From Asterias rubens (Eukaryota > Echinodermata > Asteroidea > Forcipulatida > Asteriidae): a stretch of DNA of 64,000 bases. How positions within the stretch are numbered: position 1 is the first letter of the stretch; every line of letters begins with the position of its first letter. This document shows, one piece after another, positions 11,888 through 46,520 of the stretch. The stretch lies in assembly GCF_902459465.1 (NCBI RefSeq), contig NC_047066.1:3100001-3164000 (forward strand), given 5' to 3'. The notes under the pieces are model-generated. The model saw nothing but the letters and a program-made list of their open reading frames with translations, had not been told where the DNA came from and did no database searches. A program made the position numbers and the translations under genes.

Positions 11888-12559
11888 CTTGTTCTGTGGG
11901 TGTTTTTGTCAATAAATGACGTCACTCTCACTCTGGTAGTTTTCGCTGGTCAATAACAATAGCTTTAGTTATGCAACAAAAGAATGTCGGGAACCAGTTG
12001 TGTCCACAACCCACATCTTTTTTGAGGTCAAACATGGCTCTTTCAGTCAATGTATGTTAATTTGTAAAGGTTACTCGAAACAATACAATTTTAGTTTATA
12101 TTAAGTTCTAAAAATGGTTGATTACATTAAAATTATATTTTTAAATGTATTTTCTTAGTTATTTAGTATAAAATTAGACTGTAGGCAATGTTTAAGATAA
12201 TAAATTTGGAGCCAAAAGGAAAATAATAACAAACGTCATTTTGCTATCTTGCTGACCGAAGTCGGTAACGAATAACGTCTGCATTTTTAAAGGTGGTATG
12301 ATATTTTTTAACGAGAAAGGCCTGCTGAAAACAAGCATAATGCTATGAAAAGGGGGTTCTCATACTGGAGGGACTGCAGGAAGTGAGATTCCAGCTCTTT
12401 CTATTCATGCAATTCGTGATTGAACGGGGCGGAGAATCTCTCTCGTTGTGATTACGTACGTTCATGACGATCAGCTGTTGTGACCTTCGTTCGACTTTCG
12501 TCGTCGCTGAGTTTGGGCAAGGCTTGCTTCACGGCTTGTGACCCGGCCGGGGTGTAGGG
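11888..12559. promoter_or_regulatory. Shared bidirectional promoter of SNAP29 and BCAS3
   Basis: 672 bp between the two divergent start codons. A palindromic CRE (TGACGTCA) lies at 11917-11924, 30 bp from the SNAP29 ATG. No TATA box is placed convincingly. GC content rises towards the BCAS3 start. The second copy, between 62031 and 62698, keeps the CRE at 62061-62068. Promoter function is inferred from the head-to-head arrangement. Confidence 0.65.
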
Positions 12560-35714
<23,155 letters not shown>

Positions 35715-37595
35715 GTAAGCCGGAGAAGAGACAAAAATATTTAATTTGTTTCATTTTTATACAAATACAAATTTTTATTAATTGGTTTATTAAAAACATT
35801 TCCAAAGTCACAGCAAAAAGCCGAATTGTATTTGAATTACAAACATTACAATAAATATGTTAAAAATATATAATTATCAAAAAAAGGCACAAAAGACCTA
35901 CGATAAAAACACCGACCACCAAGAGAAAAAAATTATTATAAGTTTCAACAAAAATAACAACATTGACAGGATGAGAACAATTACGTAAAAATGGGCCAGC
36001 CAAAATTTCTGGTTTTGAAGCCAAGGACTCTCAGGAAAGTGAACTAACATTAATCACTATACTAGTTAAGAAGCCAATGGAGAAAAGACAATGAAGAAGT
36101 TTCAATTTGAGATGTGGGAGGAAAACTTATTCCATAGAAAACCCACGCAGTCAGGTAGGGACTGAATCCGCATTGTGCCCCGGGTGGGATTTGAACCCGG
36201 GTCCCAGAGGTTCTGTGAATGCCTACTCAATTTGCTCACACAACAACATCAAAACCGAGCATAATATACAAATTGTTTATCCACGATGCAAATTTAACAT
36301 CTAACAAAAATTGTTGTTGTCCTTTTTTTGTCAAATCAGGGTTCCATTTGGGCAATTTTATATTCATAAGTAAATGATTATTCAAGAAGCTAAAAAAAAA
36401 TTCTGAAAAGTACTGAAATATTGTGGTCAGGCACAGAATTTTATTTAATATACGGACGTTAAGAGTAAGTTCAGGTAAATAATTGACATATTTGCTCACG
36501 GTGAAAAAATATAGCCCATTGCCATGGTAACAGCTCGTTTTGTTTTTTGGCCATTTTTGGCCAATTTGGGGGTCTGAAAAACTGTTTTTAAGCTCGTGTT
36601 TGTAACTCCACCCCACCAAAATGCAAAATTATTTCATCAACCCTTTTATATCACTACAAAGTATCATCCTTGGCCTTACTTGAGAAAAAAATTATTGCTT
36701 TAAATTTCACCCTTGTGCTATTTTGCATGGCACATTTTTACCCTATTTTTGGACCCCAAAATATCAACTTGCCAGGGGTCTCAGAAATTTTTTCTTTCGA
36801 CTGTGATTAGGGCCAACATTCGTCTTTTCATATCTGGAGAGAAAAATTTGAGCAATTGTATCCTATGGCGACAGTACTGCCTCAAAAAATTATTTTTAAG
36901 TTTTTCCCTCAGTTTTAACTAACAACATAAAAAAGAACTTTTCTACCAATCCGGCACCTTTTCCTAAGTAATCTGTAGGCATGTGGATTACCCAACATTA
37001 ATCTGGAATTTGTGATGATTGGCCCCCCCCCCCCCCAAAAAAAAAAAACCGCATGTGTCACATTAAAAATCACATATTTTAAATTTCACGTTTTTATACA
37101 AGTGCTTTTTAAAAAAGGAAACCAATAGTTTTGTAAATCTTAACATACTGTTTATTCAGAACCAGAACCAACCAGTTCCCTCTGAACAGATTCAGCTTTC
37201 TCAAAAAACAGCACTGTATTTAATTGCTTTCAAGTGGAATATTTTTAGTGTTGTGAACAGCACCCCCATTGGTGATAGTCAAACATTAAATTTGGGGATT
37301 CCCCTCGCACAGTTTCCAGCCCAAAATTAATGAATACAATTATTTTTACCTTAAATGTACCTTCATGTTTGATTCCCACTGCAATTAGAGAAGTCGCAAA
37401 GAGCATTATTTACAAGTTAACCGATACAGTCGTCCCCTTGGTCCCCTGCATATCGCCCAATGTAAACCTTTTTATCCCCATCAAACGAAAACAAACTCTA
37501 AAAGTAAGCAATTCCCAATCAGGGACTGGGGTTCATTATAATTGCATTGTAATTGTAATTAATAAAATGCAGTAGGTTAATTTAACATTGTTGAC
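35715..37595. other. Intron or intergenic stretch beyond BCAS3 exon 15
   Basis: AT-rich, with no exon that continues BCAS3. A B-box-like sequence on the minus strand (complement of gggatttgaacccgggtccc, near 36187-36206) marks a SINE relic. A C/A homopolymer stretch lies at about 37022-37048. Open frames here have no splice or homology support. Confidence 0.5.
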
Positions 37596-38410
37596 CTGCA
37601 AAGTGGGCTGTATCCAGTTTCAACACAGGACTGCTCATACTGCTGATTAATTCTTTGTGGAATCAACATTCGAATGACATTAGGAACCTTCAAACTTTCT
37701 CCTGTAGAAAGGTTCAGTACCTTTTCTCCAAAAGGCAAATCTTGAACCACATGCCCCCCAGTGATGAAAGTCAGAAAATGGTCCACTTGTGACATATCAA
37801 GCTTCATTCTTGATGTATGACTTAAAATCACGTTGACACCTCTTCCTTGTTCCTTAGCATGCTTTTTGCTAGTGCAACTTTCCACCTTGATAGTCCTGGG
37901 ATCGATTTCTGTAACTGTTTTATTGTTAATTTGTCTGCCATGATGGATAAAATCTGCCGCCTTGTATCCCATGTAATTGCATTGTTCTAGTATTCAACCA
38001 ATGCATCAATAACTTCTGATTGAACTTCATCCTTGCTTAAGCCAACATACAGGTTCATAATTTGTGTCTTTTGGAGATCATTCCACATACAATCTGCTTC
38101 ACCTGGTGCTAGGGTATTTAAAACCGCCCAACGGCTTCACCTGCTTGTTTTAGGTGGTATCTTTTTGTTGAGGGTCTTGTATCATGCCAAGGATTCTTGA
38201 GAATGTGTGGTTTCTCAATACCAAAAGAATCCAGAAAGTTAAACAATAGCTTTTGATGTATGTGAGATGCTTCACGACTGTTTAGTTCAGACTCACTTGA
38301 ACTACTGCTGAAAGGAGGTATATACCCAGGAGTCTCAGGCACATGTTCACCTTCTTGAGATAATCCACAATCAAGTTCCTTCAACTCTTCACTGTCTGGG
38401 CGTTCCTCTC
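37596..38410 (-). pseudogene. Third exon of the unknown-function gene
   Basis: The acceptor attacaacaag lies before 38410 and the entry phase fits the 33-base exon. After about 89 codons the frame is broken by a 38-bp insertion, then shifted again near 37990. A possible GTCAA donor ends it at 37596. The final part, VPNVIRMLIPQRINQQYEQS, looks protein-like and conserved. Confidence 0.55.
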
Positions 38411-38564
38411 CTTGTTGTAATCAAAACGAAATTGTGCCTTTACTACTACAGATAATGATTTATTAGCAAAATAGTGGCAGTATTAACCATGACGATCAAT
38501 ACAAGTTTGGGAAGACTCTAACCACATAGGTAGCTAGAACACATGGGAATCCTATTAAAATATC

Positions 38565-39291
38565 TGTGACGCAACTTACCCAATGCATGAGGGCACACGA
38601 CAAGCTGCGGGCTATAAAAGCCGTGAGCGCAACAGTCTCAGTCTCCCACTCAGTAAGTTCATAGTCAGTTCGTCGTATAGTTGGTGTATTCAGCACGTGC
38701 TAGGAGTATAATTAGGTAGGCTAGGGCGGGGCATACGGCATGCTGCACGGTGGGTGAAGTCGGGCTGGGCGCTGGTCACCGGGTGTCAGGAGGCTACTGG
38801 AGGCGCAGCTACGGATTGCTGTAGGTAGTGCGACGGGACGGAGCCGGGGAGCGCGCGTCGATGCACCAGCCGCCTCTACAAGGGAGATCCGAGGACTCAG
38901 AGCCGTAGAGGGCGGGCATCTAGGGAGGCGCACTATCACGCAATTGAGGCGTACGGCACAACAGACACCCGGAGGCCAAGTCCAGCCAGGCATTACCCCC
39001 ACCGACAGCATTGCCTCGTATTGACGAACAGGAGGCTAATGTGATTATAGGGATTACATTAATAATTAGGGAGGCTAGTCAATATGGGTCCAGTTAATAC
39101 AAGAGTGATTACACAATAAATAGTTGGAACACTGATATCTGTCTCGTGCGTCTTATATAATTGTCTGTCCTTGTCTGTCCCAGAAGGCGGAGGCGCGGAT
39201 GAGTGCAGCTACGCGTATAGGCGGTATATTTCATCCAAAACGGATCTACCTTTCTTGACCGCTCGATTGGTAAGGGACCAGTTCCGCCACA
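38565..39291 (+). repeat. 5' LTR of the Gypsy element (727 bp)
   Basis: TG...CA ends, a TATA box in gctataaaagcc at about 38610, and AATAAA at about 39114. It has a 60-70-bp segment (about 38757-38822) that the 3' LTR lacks. Confidence 0.9.
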
Positions 39292-39293
39292 AA

Positions 39294-39311
39294 TTGTGTC
39301 GGGAGTGGGAT
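39294..39311 (+). other. Primer binding site, leucine-tRNA type
   Basis: ttgtgtcgggagtgggat begins two bases after the 5' LTR. It matches the complement of a leucine-tRNA 3' end (tggtgtcaggagtgggat) at 16 of 18 positions. Confidence 0.7.
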
Positions 39312-39407
39312 TATACGCCTTATACACTTGCCCACGTTCTCACTTCTGGGAGGCTTGGAAAGGCAAGGACCATATCAGGACGCCTCAAATTAATTTAATA
39401 AAAATAA

Positions 39408-40376
39408 TGTCAGGGTCTACTGGGGGTTGATGTGTGTATGTAGCTACAACACCGGGGTGAGGATTACTCCTTCATTCACACGCAGTAATAATCACTCAGG
39501 AAAGAAAATGGAGTCTATACAGTCCAACTGATGATTGTTGATTGTCTTATGATAGTTTAATCAAACCCAATTAAATCCACACAGCAAAGGTACAGAGAGA
39601 CAATAAATTTAGTTTGTTTTACAATAATCAAACTCACTTTTGTTGCAGTTAAAAATAATATTAATATAATCAATTAACTCTGGACTTACCAGACACCTGG
39701 GATTTAGGCACTAGCTCTCCTAACCGACCATGTCTATAAGGCGTCCCACGCCACAATCTGGGCTGTAATAAATACACATACTCATACAGTCACGCATGGT
39801 GAATAGATAGCCCTACAGGTGCACAGTGAAACTCATCCACTTACAAATAATGAGCATTGTTTATAGCCACAAACAACAGATTTATACAATGAAATGTAAA
39901 ACTAATATTAACTCACCAGAATCCACGAATGAAATTGGGTTGGATAACCACTCCCAGATATATGTTCTTCAATCCAACCGCGAAAGCGGTGGAAACTTTT
40001 CATGCCGTATTTAGATTGTCTCAAGGGGTCTTGTATAATCTTCCAACAATGGCGATCCTCCAATGCCACTTGCATTGGTCATAGCGTATAGGCAACGTTA
40101 GCCCTAGTGCAGAAACAAATCACTACACGTGCAAAAGAAAATACATTTGTAGACTCATCAGAGAGTTAATAAAATACCCAATGACGACCTAATTAAATAT
40201 TAAATGATAAATTTTAAATCCCACATTACTATTAATGTGAATTTTAAAGACAAACTAAAAGAACCAATTATATAAGACATACTACATTAAGCAATGTAAG
40301 TACATACAATGCGGAAAACAAAGTGGCTTGCCGCGTTAACGGGGCTTTGAGTAGTGAAAGTTGCCAGACCCCGACA
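39408..40376. mobile_element. Candidate solo LTR inside the Gypsy leader (969 bp)
   Basis: It starts TGTCAGGGTCT and ends AGACCCCGACA, and is flanked by ATAA at 39404-39407 and 40377-40380. It contains no recognisable genes. Its position between primer binding site and gag shows it landed after the Gypsy element. LTR identity rests only on the TG...CA ends, inverted termini and target duplication. Confidence 0.5.
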
Positions 40377-40398
40377 ATAATAAAGACTGAGACTAACA

Positions 40399-40854
40399 AT
40401 GACGAACCAGACTGTCCAGGAACTTCAGGAAGAGATTGACAGCCTCCGTGTAGACCTCAAGGAAGAGAGGATGAACTTAGGTGTTCAATGGAGGAGGGTA
40501 CACGCCAGGAGGCAAAGATGGAACAGTCTGACAAAATATCCCGGCTAGAGGACTCATGGAGGCGCTCCAGTCGCCAGGAGGCTTCATTTGGTTCTGGCTT
40601 GGACACTAGAGTTACCTACACTGCAAAGGTACAGGGAACAGCGCCGGAGGTCACAGGAGGTGATTGGACACCTCCGAGGAGTATTTTGAAGAGGAAAATA
40701 AATTGGATGCCACAGGCACAATCCACTGCTATCACGGGAGACACAACACCCCCTATGGAGGCTTTCGAGGAGTCGCCGAAGCCCGTTGAACCAATTAGGG
40801 AACGAGAGGAGAACGAGGACTTGGACCATGACACACATACCACCAGGGCATGAG
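40399..40854 (+). pseudogene. gag remnant of the Gypsy element
   Basis: The ATG at 40399 opens a frame with a coiled-coil-like start (QELQEEIDSLRVDLKEER), which is lost after about 30 codons. A second frame from 40488 continues with a charged, glutamate- and arginine-rich sequence to a stop at 40853. No CCHC zinc knuckle is visible. The region is far shorter than a functional gag. Confidence 0.6.
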
Positions 40855-43800
40855 GCAGTCATACCGGGGAGAATGGATAAATCATTTGACTCGTATCATG
40901 TCGGAGTAATAGAACCAGTTGAAGGAGGAGGGGTGGTGGCTGACAAGGGCCTTATAATTGTGAGATTGCTAGTGAACATGGACGGCGGGACACTGCCGCT
41001 GCGTGTGCTGAACCCAGGACGACGGAAGTGTGTCCTTCGATGTGGGGTGACCGCAGGCCACCTCACGCCAGTTGAGGAAGGAGATGTAGAGGAGGCAACA
41101 GAGGGAGCAGCGGAGAGAGGGTCAAATGATGTGCGGGTCCCAGGACATCTTTGGAAGCGCAGCGTGGAGGGGATAGATGTACGCTACCATTATACAGTTG
41201 CAGGGCTGTTGTCAGAATTCTCGGATGTATTTTCTGAGGGAGAAAAGGACTTAGGAAAAACTGACTGGGTGAAACACACAATAGACACCGGCAGTGCTAA
41301 ACCAGTGAAGGAGAGGCCTCGGCAACAGCCTCCATGTAACCAAAAGGAGATAGATCGACAGGTGGACGACTTGTTACAAAGAGGCGTTATAGAGCCAGCG
41401 GACAGTCCATGGGCCTCCTGTTCGGAAGAAGGACGGCACCCAGCGGTTCTGCGTACATTATAGAAGACTCAACGAGAGGACAATTAAAGGATTCGGGTAC
41501 TTTTTCAAAATGTCCACAGAATTATATTAAACTTACAGGGTTTGAAGATAATGATAGTTGAAAGCTTCCCTTCAAATATTACTAACTAAGGTTGTGTAGT
41601 TTTTGAGAAATGAGTAAAACAAGTCACAAAATAGTTTTGGTCTCATGAGACCAAAACTATTTTAGCATGTAAGATCCCCTTAACCAGTTATGATATTATA
41701 CCAAAACCATGCATAACTGGTTAATACGATTTTACATGCTAAAACTGAGACGAAAATGATTACTTTTACTCATTTCTCAAAAACTACAGCACCTCAGTAA
41801 GTAAAATTTCAAGGGAAGCTTTCTACTATCATAATCTTCAAACTGTAAGTTTAATGTAAATCTGTGGACATTGTGTTTTTTGTTAGGAAAAAGTACATAG
41901 ACCCTTTAAGGATGCCTACCCCGTCCCCCAAATTGACGATACCCTTGACGCCCTAGCCGGTGCAAGATGGTTTTCGACCCTTGATCTTGCATCCGGCTAT
42001 TGGCAAGTCGAACTGGACGACGAAGCCCGTAAAGAGTCTGCTTATGTGGTGCACGGAAGGTTGTACAGTTGGAGAGTTATGCCCTTCAGCTTGTGCAATG
42101 CCCCCGCCAAATTTGAGAGGCTCATGGAGAGGATAGTGCGCGGACTCCAGTGGGAAACATTGCTTGTGTATTTAGATGACGTGATAGTGTATGGGCGAAC
42201 TATTATGGAGGAGATCAGCCACTTGAGGGAGGTACTTCAGAGGTTCCGCGAGGCGGGGCTTAAATTAAAGCCGGGGAAATGTCACCTCGTTCGTCAGTCT
42301 GTCAAGTACCTGGGCCAAGATGCCGAGATGTGTAAGATACTGGGTATTCGAAAGACCCGGACAGTCGCCTAAAACCCGAAGTCTGACGGACCCGTGGAAA
42401 GATACAACAAAACACTCATAAACACTGTGTCAATGATGCTGGACCCCAATCGTAATCAGAGGGACTGGGACCAGCAGCTCCCTTTTGCAACATTTGCTTA
42501 CAGGTCGCTACCACAAGAGTCTACAGGAGAGACCCCAAACATGCTTATGTTGGGCCGAGAAGTAATGCTCCCAGTTGACCTCACTACTGAAGAGCCTCTT
42601 CCTGACGAGGCTATGGAACCAAAGACAGACTATGGGGAGGAACTGCGCAGGAGAATGCAAAGAGCCCATGAACGAGCCAGAGAACAAACGAGGACTAGCG
42701 CTAGACGGCAGAAGTTGTCCTACGACAGGAAAGTTGAGGGGACAATGTAGGTGAGTTCATTTGGCTATACAACCCAGCAAAAAAAAGGGAGTGTGCCCTA
42801 AGTTAGTTTCGAGATGGGAAGGGCCGGACCTGATAATAAAGAAGCTTTTTGATGTGAACTACAGGATTCAGAGTAAACCAGAGGGAAAATGCTTGTAGTC
42901 CATTTCGATAGAATGAAACCCTACGAAGGCCCTCACATGGATGCTTGGCATACGGAAAGGTATTACAAGGGTTACTGAAACTAGGGCTAGTGAACTTTTT
43001 TTTCAAACTAGTTATTTGTTTGTGAGGTTGGTTTCATTGGAAAGGCCGTCAGAAAGTAACACAAATGGTGGTAAGATGGTCACAATTGACCAATGCACTC
43101 CGAAGTTATGGCCAAATACATGACGCTCAAAATTATGCTAATTTGCATAGGAAATGCGTAAAAAAATTGTCATTTTCTTTGAAATTGAATAAAAAGGCAT
43201 ATTCAAACACCTGCTACAATGTGAATAAACATTTAATTCAACCAAAACTTGTTGATTTCATTGTTACACAGAAATATTATTGATTCCAGTTGCTACACCA
43301 TATTTGCTACACCATATTTGCACAAAATTTTGATCACACATGGAATGAGTGAAGTTACACAATTTAAGGCATTTTTTCAAAAACTTACATTTAAGCAAAT
43401 TTTTACAAAAAACTGACATTATTTTTAGCTTATTAATATGCAAAAATGTCATAATTCCAATTCCGAATGCCCAGTTTTGACGAAATTTGAAACAAAGATC
43501 ATTTGGGTTATAAAGAAAGAAAGATAATTTGGATTTAAGAATAGAAGATATTGAAAAATTCCTTATTTTTTGTGTTTTGGGTTTTTTAATTGTGTTTCTG
43601 GTGCAAAATCTCATTAGTACGCATTGTAATAAACACGGGCCTGTCGCCTGCCATACTCCATCTATTAGTGTGTGGTGAGCTATTGGTTACCTGTGGAAAT
43701 AATCCATCGCAAGCGTTATGTTTGTTGAACTCGATGATAAAATGAGGCTTTTCAAACAGCAAAAAAAGTGTGATTTCAACGTCAATCTCAATCAGAGTTT

Positions 43801-44224
43801 AAATATAATGTAAGTTTATAACATGAATCAACTATTTTCCAAAATTCTGTGGAATCTTTTTAACATTTTAATCTTAAACGAGGAATGATAAATCTGACTT
43901 TTTAAAACTAAAAATCTTTGTTCTGTGGCTTTTTCTACATAAAGTGGAACCAGTTTCAACCACCATGTGCGCGAGCTCTACTGAAACTCTGATTCAGATA
44001 TATCAAGGGCAGTCACTGGAACAGCAGAATCACCAGAGAGGAGCCGAGGCGACAATACCGGGCATAGATGTTGATTAGGACGTTTGGATCGAACCAATGC
44101 TTGACATGGGAGGTTATGACAATGACGTGATTACTGAGACAGTACAGGATATAGAAGATATTCCTGTAACTCATGGTCGAAGGAACCCCCTCAGAGAGAG
44201 GAAGCTACCTCTCCGTTTCCGTTA
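40786..44224 (+). pseudogene. pol remnant: reverse transcriptase and integrase C-terminal part
   Basis: 40786-41463 covers the region ahead of RT and the RT start. A small deletion near 41412 shifts the frame. A MITE (41488-41905) interrupts RT. 41910-42372 keeps the central RT, including the active-site Y-L-D-D near 42172. Then RNase H and most of integrase are missing. 42394-42750 is the end of the integrase core followed by a basic stretch. 43950-44224 ends in an arginine-rich tail typical of Gypsy pol. Between 42965 and 43945 there is AT-rich sequence without coding signs, probably another insertion. Confidence 0.85.
41488..41905. mobile_element. MITE family E (418 bp) inserted in reverse transcriptase
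   Basis: Flanked by TTAA at 41484-41487 and 41906-41909. The ends are aggattcgggtactttttc and the complement of agggtctatgtactttttc. The interior holds hairpins built on tggtctcatgagacca and taaccagttatg. Removing the element and one TTAA closes the RT frame without gain or loss, which proves both its borders and its later arrival. Confidence 0.9.
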
Positions 44225-44303
44225 GGGAACAATTGTACATTATCGGATCCCTTATACTAACCTCTGCTATAAATTTTAATGTTTATTTTTCAGACTGGAA
44301 ATC

Positions 44304-45158
44304 ATGAAAGAGCAAGAAAGGAGAATGTTCAGCTGCCCTGAATGCCCCAATACGTTCCAGCACAAGATCAGCCTCATGAGACATAGACAAGTGGACCATG
44401 GCATAGAGTTGTATGTTTGGTGCGAAGGGTGCGACTTCAGAAGTGCAAGGAAAGACAACCTAAGAAGGCCCTATCGCCAGAACCACAAGGAACACATCCA
44501 CGAGGTAGATGTGGTGCCCCTTGAGACAGAGAGAGAACGGGCACAGAGGCGACGCTTGGACGGTGGGGAGGAGACAAAGGAGACAAGAAGAGTGATGGTG
44601 AGCAGGGGCCTGGAGAAAGCGGAAACATGGGCGAAGGCACGGGATACCATCAAGGAGAACCAGGCCACCAGCAAGCAACAACGGGGCGAGAAGCGTCCAC
44701 GGGGAAACACGGATGAGCAGCAGACACCCAAGTGCAAGATTGGTAAAGGTGATGGAGGCGCCACTCGAGGTCCTCTTGACCTATCGGTGCCTCGACCGGA
44801 GGTATCCCTATCACCAGCCTCAGTGTCTCTGCTGGACGAGGACGTACCAGCCCCCGTACTTGAGCCACTACGAGGAAAGCCCAGTGGGAGTAGAGGAGAT
44901 GACGCGAAGGAGGATAGCAGTGAGGATGAGGAGGGAGTACTGCCACCAGAGGAGCCAGCCGAGGCAAGGGCCGTGAACAACGAGGGAGCAGCAGAGCACA
45001 GGGAGGACCTGCAACCCATCCCTCAGGTGCCTCTTGCTGAAATCCTCAGAGGCAGAGTGAGCCGCGTGTCTGAGGTTTCTTCCACATTTGACTACCAAGA
45101 GGGGGTGAAGGTTCGCGAGTATCAGTTGCTCAGGGTTTACGACGTGCGGTTCGACTAG
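44304..45158 (+). CDS. Extra Gypsy ORF: C2H2 zinc-finger protein with PLDLS motif
   Basis: Uninterrupted 284-codon ORF between the end of pol and the 3' LTR, in the place where some Gypsy elements carry env. Seen: residues 11-32 form a canonical C2H2 finger (C-P-E-C, 12 residues, H-R-Q-V-D-H). A second, at about 40-60, has C-E-G-C and a final H, but its first histidine is replaced by proline. A basic, glutamine-rich middle follows. P-L-D-L-S at residues 157-161 matches the PxDLS motif that binds CtBP corepressors. An acidic stretch comes next. No signal peptide or membrane segment is seen, so this is not an envelope protein. It is the only undamaged frame of the element. Function is inferred: a nuclear DNA-binding, possibly repressor-recruiting protein. 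Confidence 0.75.
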   Translation: MKEQERRMFSCPECPNTFQHKISLMRHRQVDHGIELYVWCEGCDFRSARKDNLRRPYRQNHKEHIHEVDVVPLETERERAQRRRLDGGEETKETRRVMVSRGLEKAETWAKARDTIKENQATSKQQRGEKRPRGNTDEQQTPKCKIGKGDGGATRGPLDLSVPRPEVSLSPASVSLLDEDVPAPVLEPLRGKPSGSRGDDAKEDSSEDEEGVLPPEEPAEARAVNNEGAAEHREDLQPIPQVPLAEILRGRVSRVSEVSSTFDYQEGVKVREYQLLRVYDVRFD

Positions 45159-45318
45159 GACTTCCGTAGGAAGTAGTTTTGATGAGAGGCGCATGTATAA
45201 AGAGGCGCCAGAGGAGTTGATGACCCTGTTGAAGTTGAATAAAGTTATTGGTTTTCAATAAGTTGCTTGGATTCTTAGGTCTTTATGAACGGGGGCGTTC
45301 ATGCTAAGAAGGAGGCTT

Positions 45319-45980
45319 TGTGACGTAACTTACCCAACGAATGAGGGCACACTCCTAGCTGCGGGCTATAAAAGCCATGAGCGCAACAGTCGGGTCTCTC
45401 AGTCTCCCACTCAGTCAGTTCGTCGTATAGTTGGTGTATTCAGCACGTGCAAGGAGTATAATTAGGTAGGCACGGGCGGGGCAGACGGCATGCTGCACAG
45501 TGGGTGAAGTAGGTAGCGCGACGGAACGGAGCCGGGGAGCACGCATCGATGCACCGGCCGCCTCTACGAGGGAGATCCGAGGACTCAGAGCCGTAGAGGG
45601 CGGGCATCTAGGGAGGCGCACTATCACGCAATTGAGGCGTACGGCACGACGGACACCCGGAGGCTAAGCCCAGCCAGGCATTACCCCACCGGCAGCATTG
45701 CCTCTCATTGACGAACAGGAGGCTAATGTGATTATAGGGATTACATTAATAATTAGGGAGGCTAATCAATATGGGTCCAGTTAATACAAGAGTGATTACA
45801 CAATAAATAGTTGGAACACTGATATCTGTCTCGTGCGTCTTATATAATTGTCTGTCCTTGTCTGTCCCAGAAGGCGGAGGCGCGGGTGAGTGCAGCTACG
45901 CGTATAGGCGGTATATATTTCATCCAAAACGGACCTACCTTTCTCGACCGCTCGATTGGTAAGGGACCATTTCCGCCACA
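45319..45980 (+). repeat. 3' LTR of the Gypsy element (662 bp)
   Basis: Same ends as the 5' LTR, with the TATA motif in gctataaaagcc at about 45365. It is preceded by a purine-rich agaaggagg tract. It differs from the 5' LTR by scattered substitutions and a deletion of about 65 bp, so the element is not very young. Confidence 0.9.
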
Positions 45981-46334
45981 TATCTTGCCAGTTTCAAAGC
46001 TGCAAAATCTCTGCAGTTGTTGCACATGCCTGAGACATTCCATGTTGACCTTGAAGAATTCTTTTACCCTCAAGTTTTGCCCTACAGCTTTTGCAAATGG
46101 CTACAAATTCAGTTAAATGAGGGGATTATATCATGTGAAACAAAAACAAATTGTTTTTAAAATTAGCTAGAAATTGTGGTATGACAGTCAGGTTTTATTT
46201 ATACCTGCACCCACTGGAATGAGAACCCGCACGGTTTCCATGGTCTTCTTTGACTGGAAGAAACCAACAGCCCTGTCACCAATCGGAGGGATTTTTTTCG
46301 TAGAACTGTGACCTGCAACTTCTGATGGCACCTG

Positions 46335-46520
46335 GGGCCGATTTCACTAAACTCTGTTTTGCGATCATCGCTAAATTGAACGCAAGCGCGACGCAAACCA
46401 CAAAATCCATCGCAGTTGCGACGGGCTGCATTTTTGATTTCACTAAGGTATTTTTGCGACGGATTTGATTTACGATGGATTTAAATAAATACCTTTACCT
46501 TGAACGAGGCTGTCGCAAGA
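46335..46520. repeat. Harbinger left terminal and subterminal repeats
   Basis: The terminal 19 bases are followed by degenerate cgcaa/ccatcgcagttgcgacgg units. The matching right subterminal region is 60550-60776. Transposase-binding function is inferred from the paired arrangement. Confidence 0.7.

Larger units (their letters stand above)
38565..45980 (+). mobile_element. Ty3/Gypsy LTR retrotransposon, degraded
   Basis: 7.4 kb bounded by LTRs that start TGTGAC and end CCGCCACA, with the 4-bp duplication TATC at 38561-38564 and 45981-45984. In order: 5' LTR, leucine-tRNA-type primer binding site, gag remnant, pol with reverse transcriptase and the end of integrase, an extra zinc-finger ORF, a purine-rich tract and the 3' LTR. 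RT-then-integrase order and the RT motifs place it in Ty3/Gypsy. It is inactive: gag and pol are frameshifted, RNase H and most of integrase are deleted near 42310-42390, and two other elements have inserted. It lies in an intron of the minus-strand unknown gene. Confidence 0.9.

Noticed and set aside
36236-36619. 127-codon minus-strand frame beyond BCAS3 exon 15
   Set aside because: AT-rich, asparagine/leucine/phenylalanine-heavy translation with no motif, typical of random AT-rich sequence. It does not continue BCAS3.
44471-45194. Minus-strand and alternative-frame ORFs over the zinc-finger gene
   Set aside because: Shadow frames of the plus-strand ORF, low-complexity serine/proline translations of its acidic region.
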